Origin: Planctomycetota bacterium
GTDB lineage: Bacteria; Planctomycetota; Phycisphaerae; WQYP01
DNA: 40,746 nucleotides
Reading direction: 5' to 3'
Assembly (NCBI GenBank): GCA_021805985.1
Contig: JAJZDN010000033.1
Location: forward strand, 1 to 40,746
In this document: positions 40,736 to 40,746 of the stretch, piece after piece
Layout of the letters: every line of letters starts with the position of its first letter
Numbering within the stretch: the first letter of the stretch is position 1
Translations under genes and position numbers: made by a program
Notes under the pieces: model-generated
What the model saw: the letters and a program-made list of their open reading frames with translations, nothing else
What the model was told of the DNA's origin: nothing
Databases searched by the model: none

Positions 40736-40746
40736 AACTGCTCCTG

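Overview
The window looks like a chromosomal segment of a planctomycete, most likely of the Phycisphaerae. The pointers are two PEP-CTERM proteins ending in a GGLGMLLIGRKR-type anchor, an H-X9-DG-like pseudopilin, a DUF1570-type lipoprotein, many stand-alone regulators, and a fucose/rhamnose-type bacterial microcompartment (BMC) operon of the Planctomycetes-Verrucomicrobia kind. The assignment rests on gene content only; there is no rRNA, tRNA or CRISPR array here.

Layout. 1-2833: the end of one pectin methylesterase, then a secreted methylesterase-polygalacturonase fusion (pectin breakdown). 2942-8561: housekeeping and signalling (diguanylate cyclase, DUF1444-like protein, xseA, zinc-ribbon protein). 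8562-15641: a polysaccharide/cell-surface cluster with a strong promoter, paired operator-like sites, a structured leader with an intrinsic terminator, two PEP-CTERM proteins each followed by its own terminator, a pseudopilin, and two GH16 glucanases flanking a LacI-type regulator. 15642-17813: a repeat-rich island with a RelE/HTH toxin-antitoxin pair between two 69-bp direct repeats, and a GxxExxY nuclease-fold gene between inverted repeats. 17814-30209: small membrane protein, solitary astB, two tandem GT-C/TPR membrane proteins, a ribbon-helix-helix plus Cys/His-cluster regulator with a NiCoT-like metal permease, LysM protein, DNA methyltransferase, an orphan RelB-type antitoxin with a broken toxin remnant, DUF1570-type lipoprotein and TerC. 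30386-38687 (minus strand): the BMC operon, read pduL, BMC-H, BMC-H, ackA-like, BMC-H, aldehyde dehydrogenase, unknown protein, class II aldolase, lactate/malate dehydrogenase, DeoR regulator. 38900-40735 (minus): methyltransferase-like membrane protein, rplI, ssb.

How the BMC genes fit together (inference from families): the aldolase splits a deoxysugar 1-phosphate into DHAP and lactaldehyde; the CoA-acylating dehydrogenase makes lactoyl-CoA; PduL converts it to lactoyl-phosphate; the kinase would yield ATP and lactate; the dehydrogenase links to pyruvate and NADH. Four proteins carry similar amphipathic end helices that could target them to the lumen. The locus is odd in three ways: no pentameric BMC-P vertex gene is in the window, the three hexamer proteins have different pore loops, and the kinase carries substitutions at positions normally essential in acetate kinase.

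The most system-like novelties are the RHH/Cys-cluster regulator with its spaced operator and metal permease (23773-25416), the riboregulated PEP-CTERM leader (8683-8960), and the variant BMC locus.
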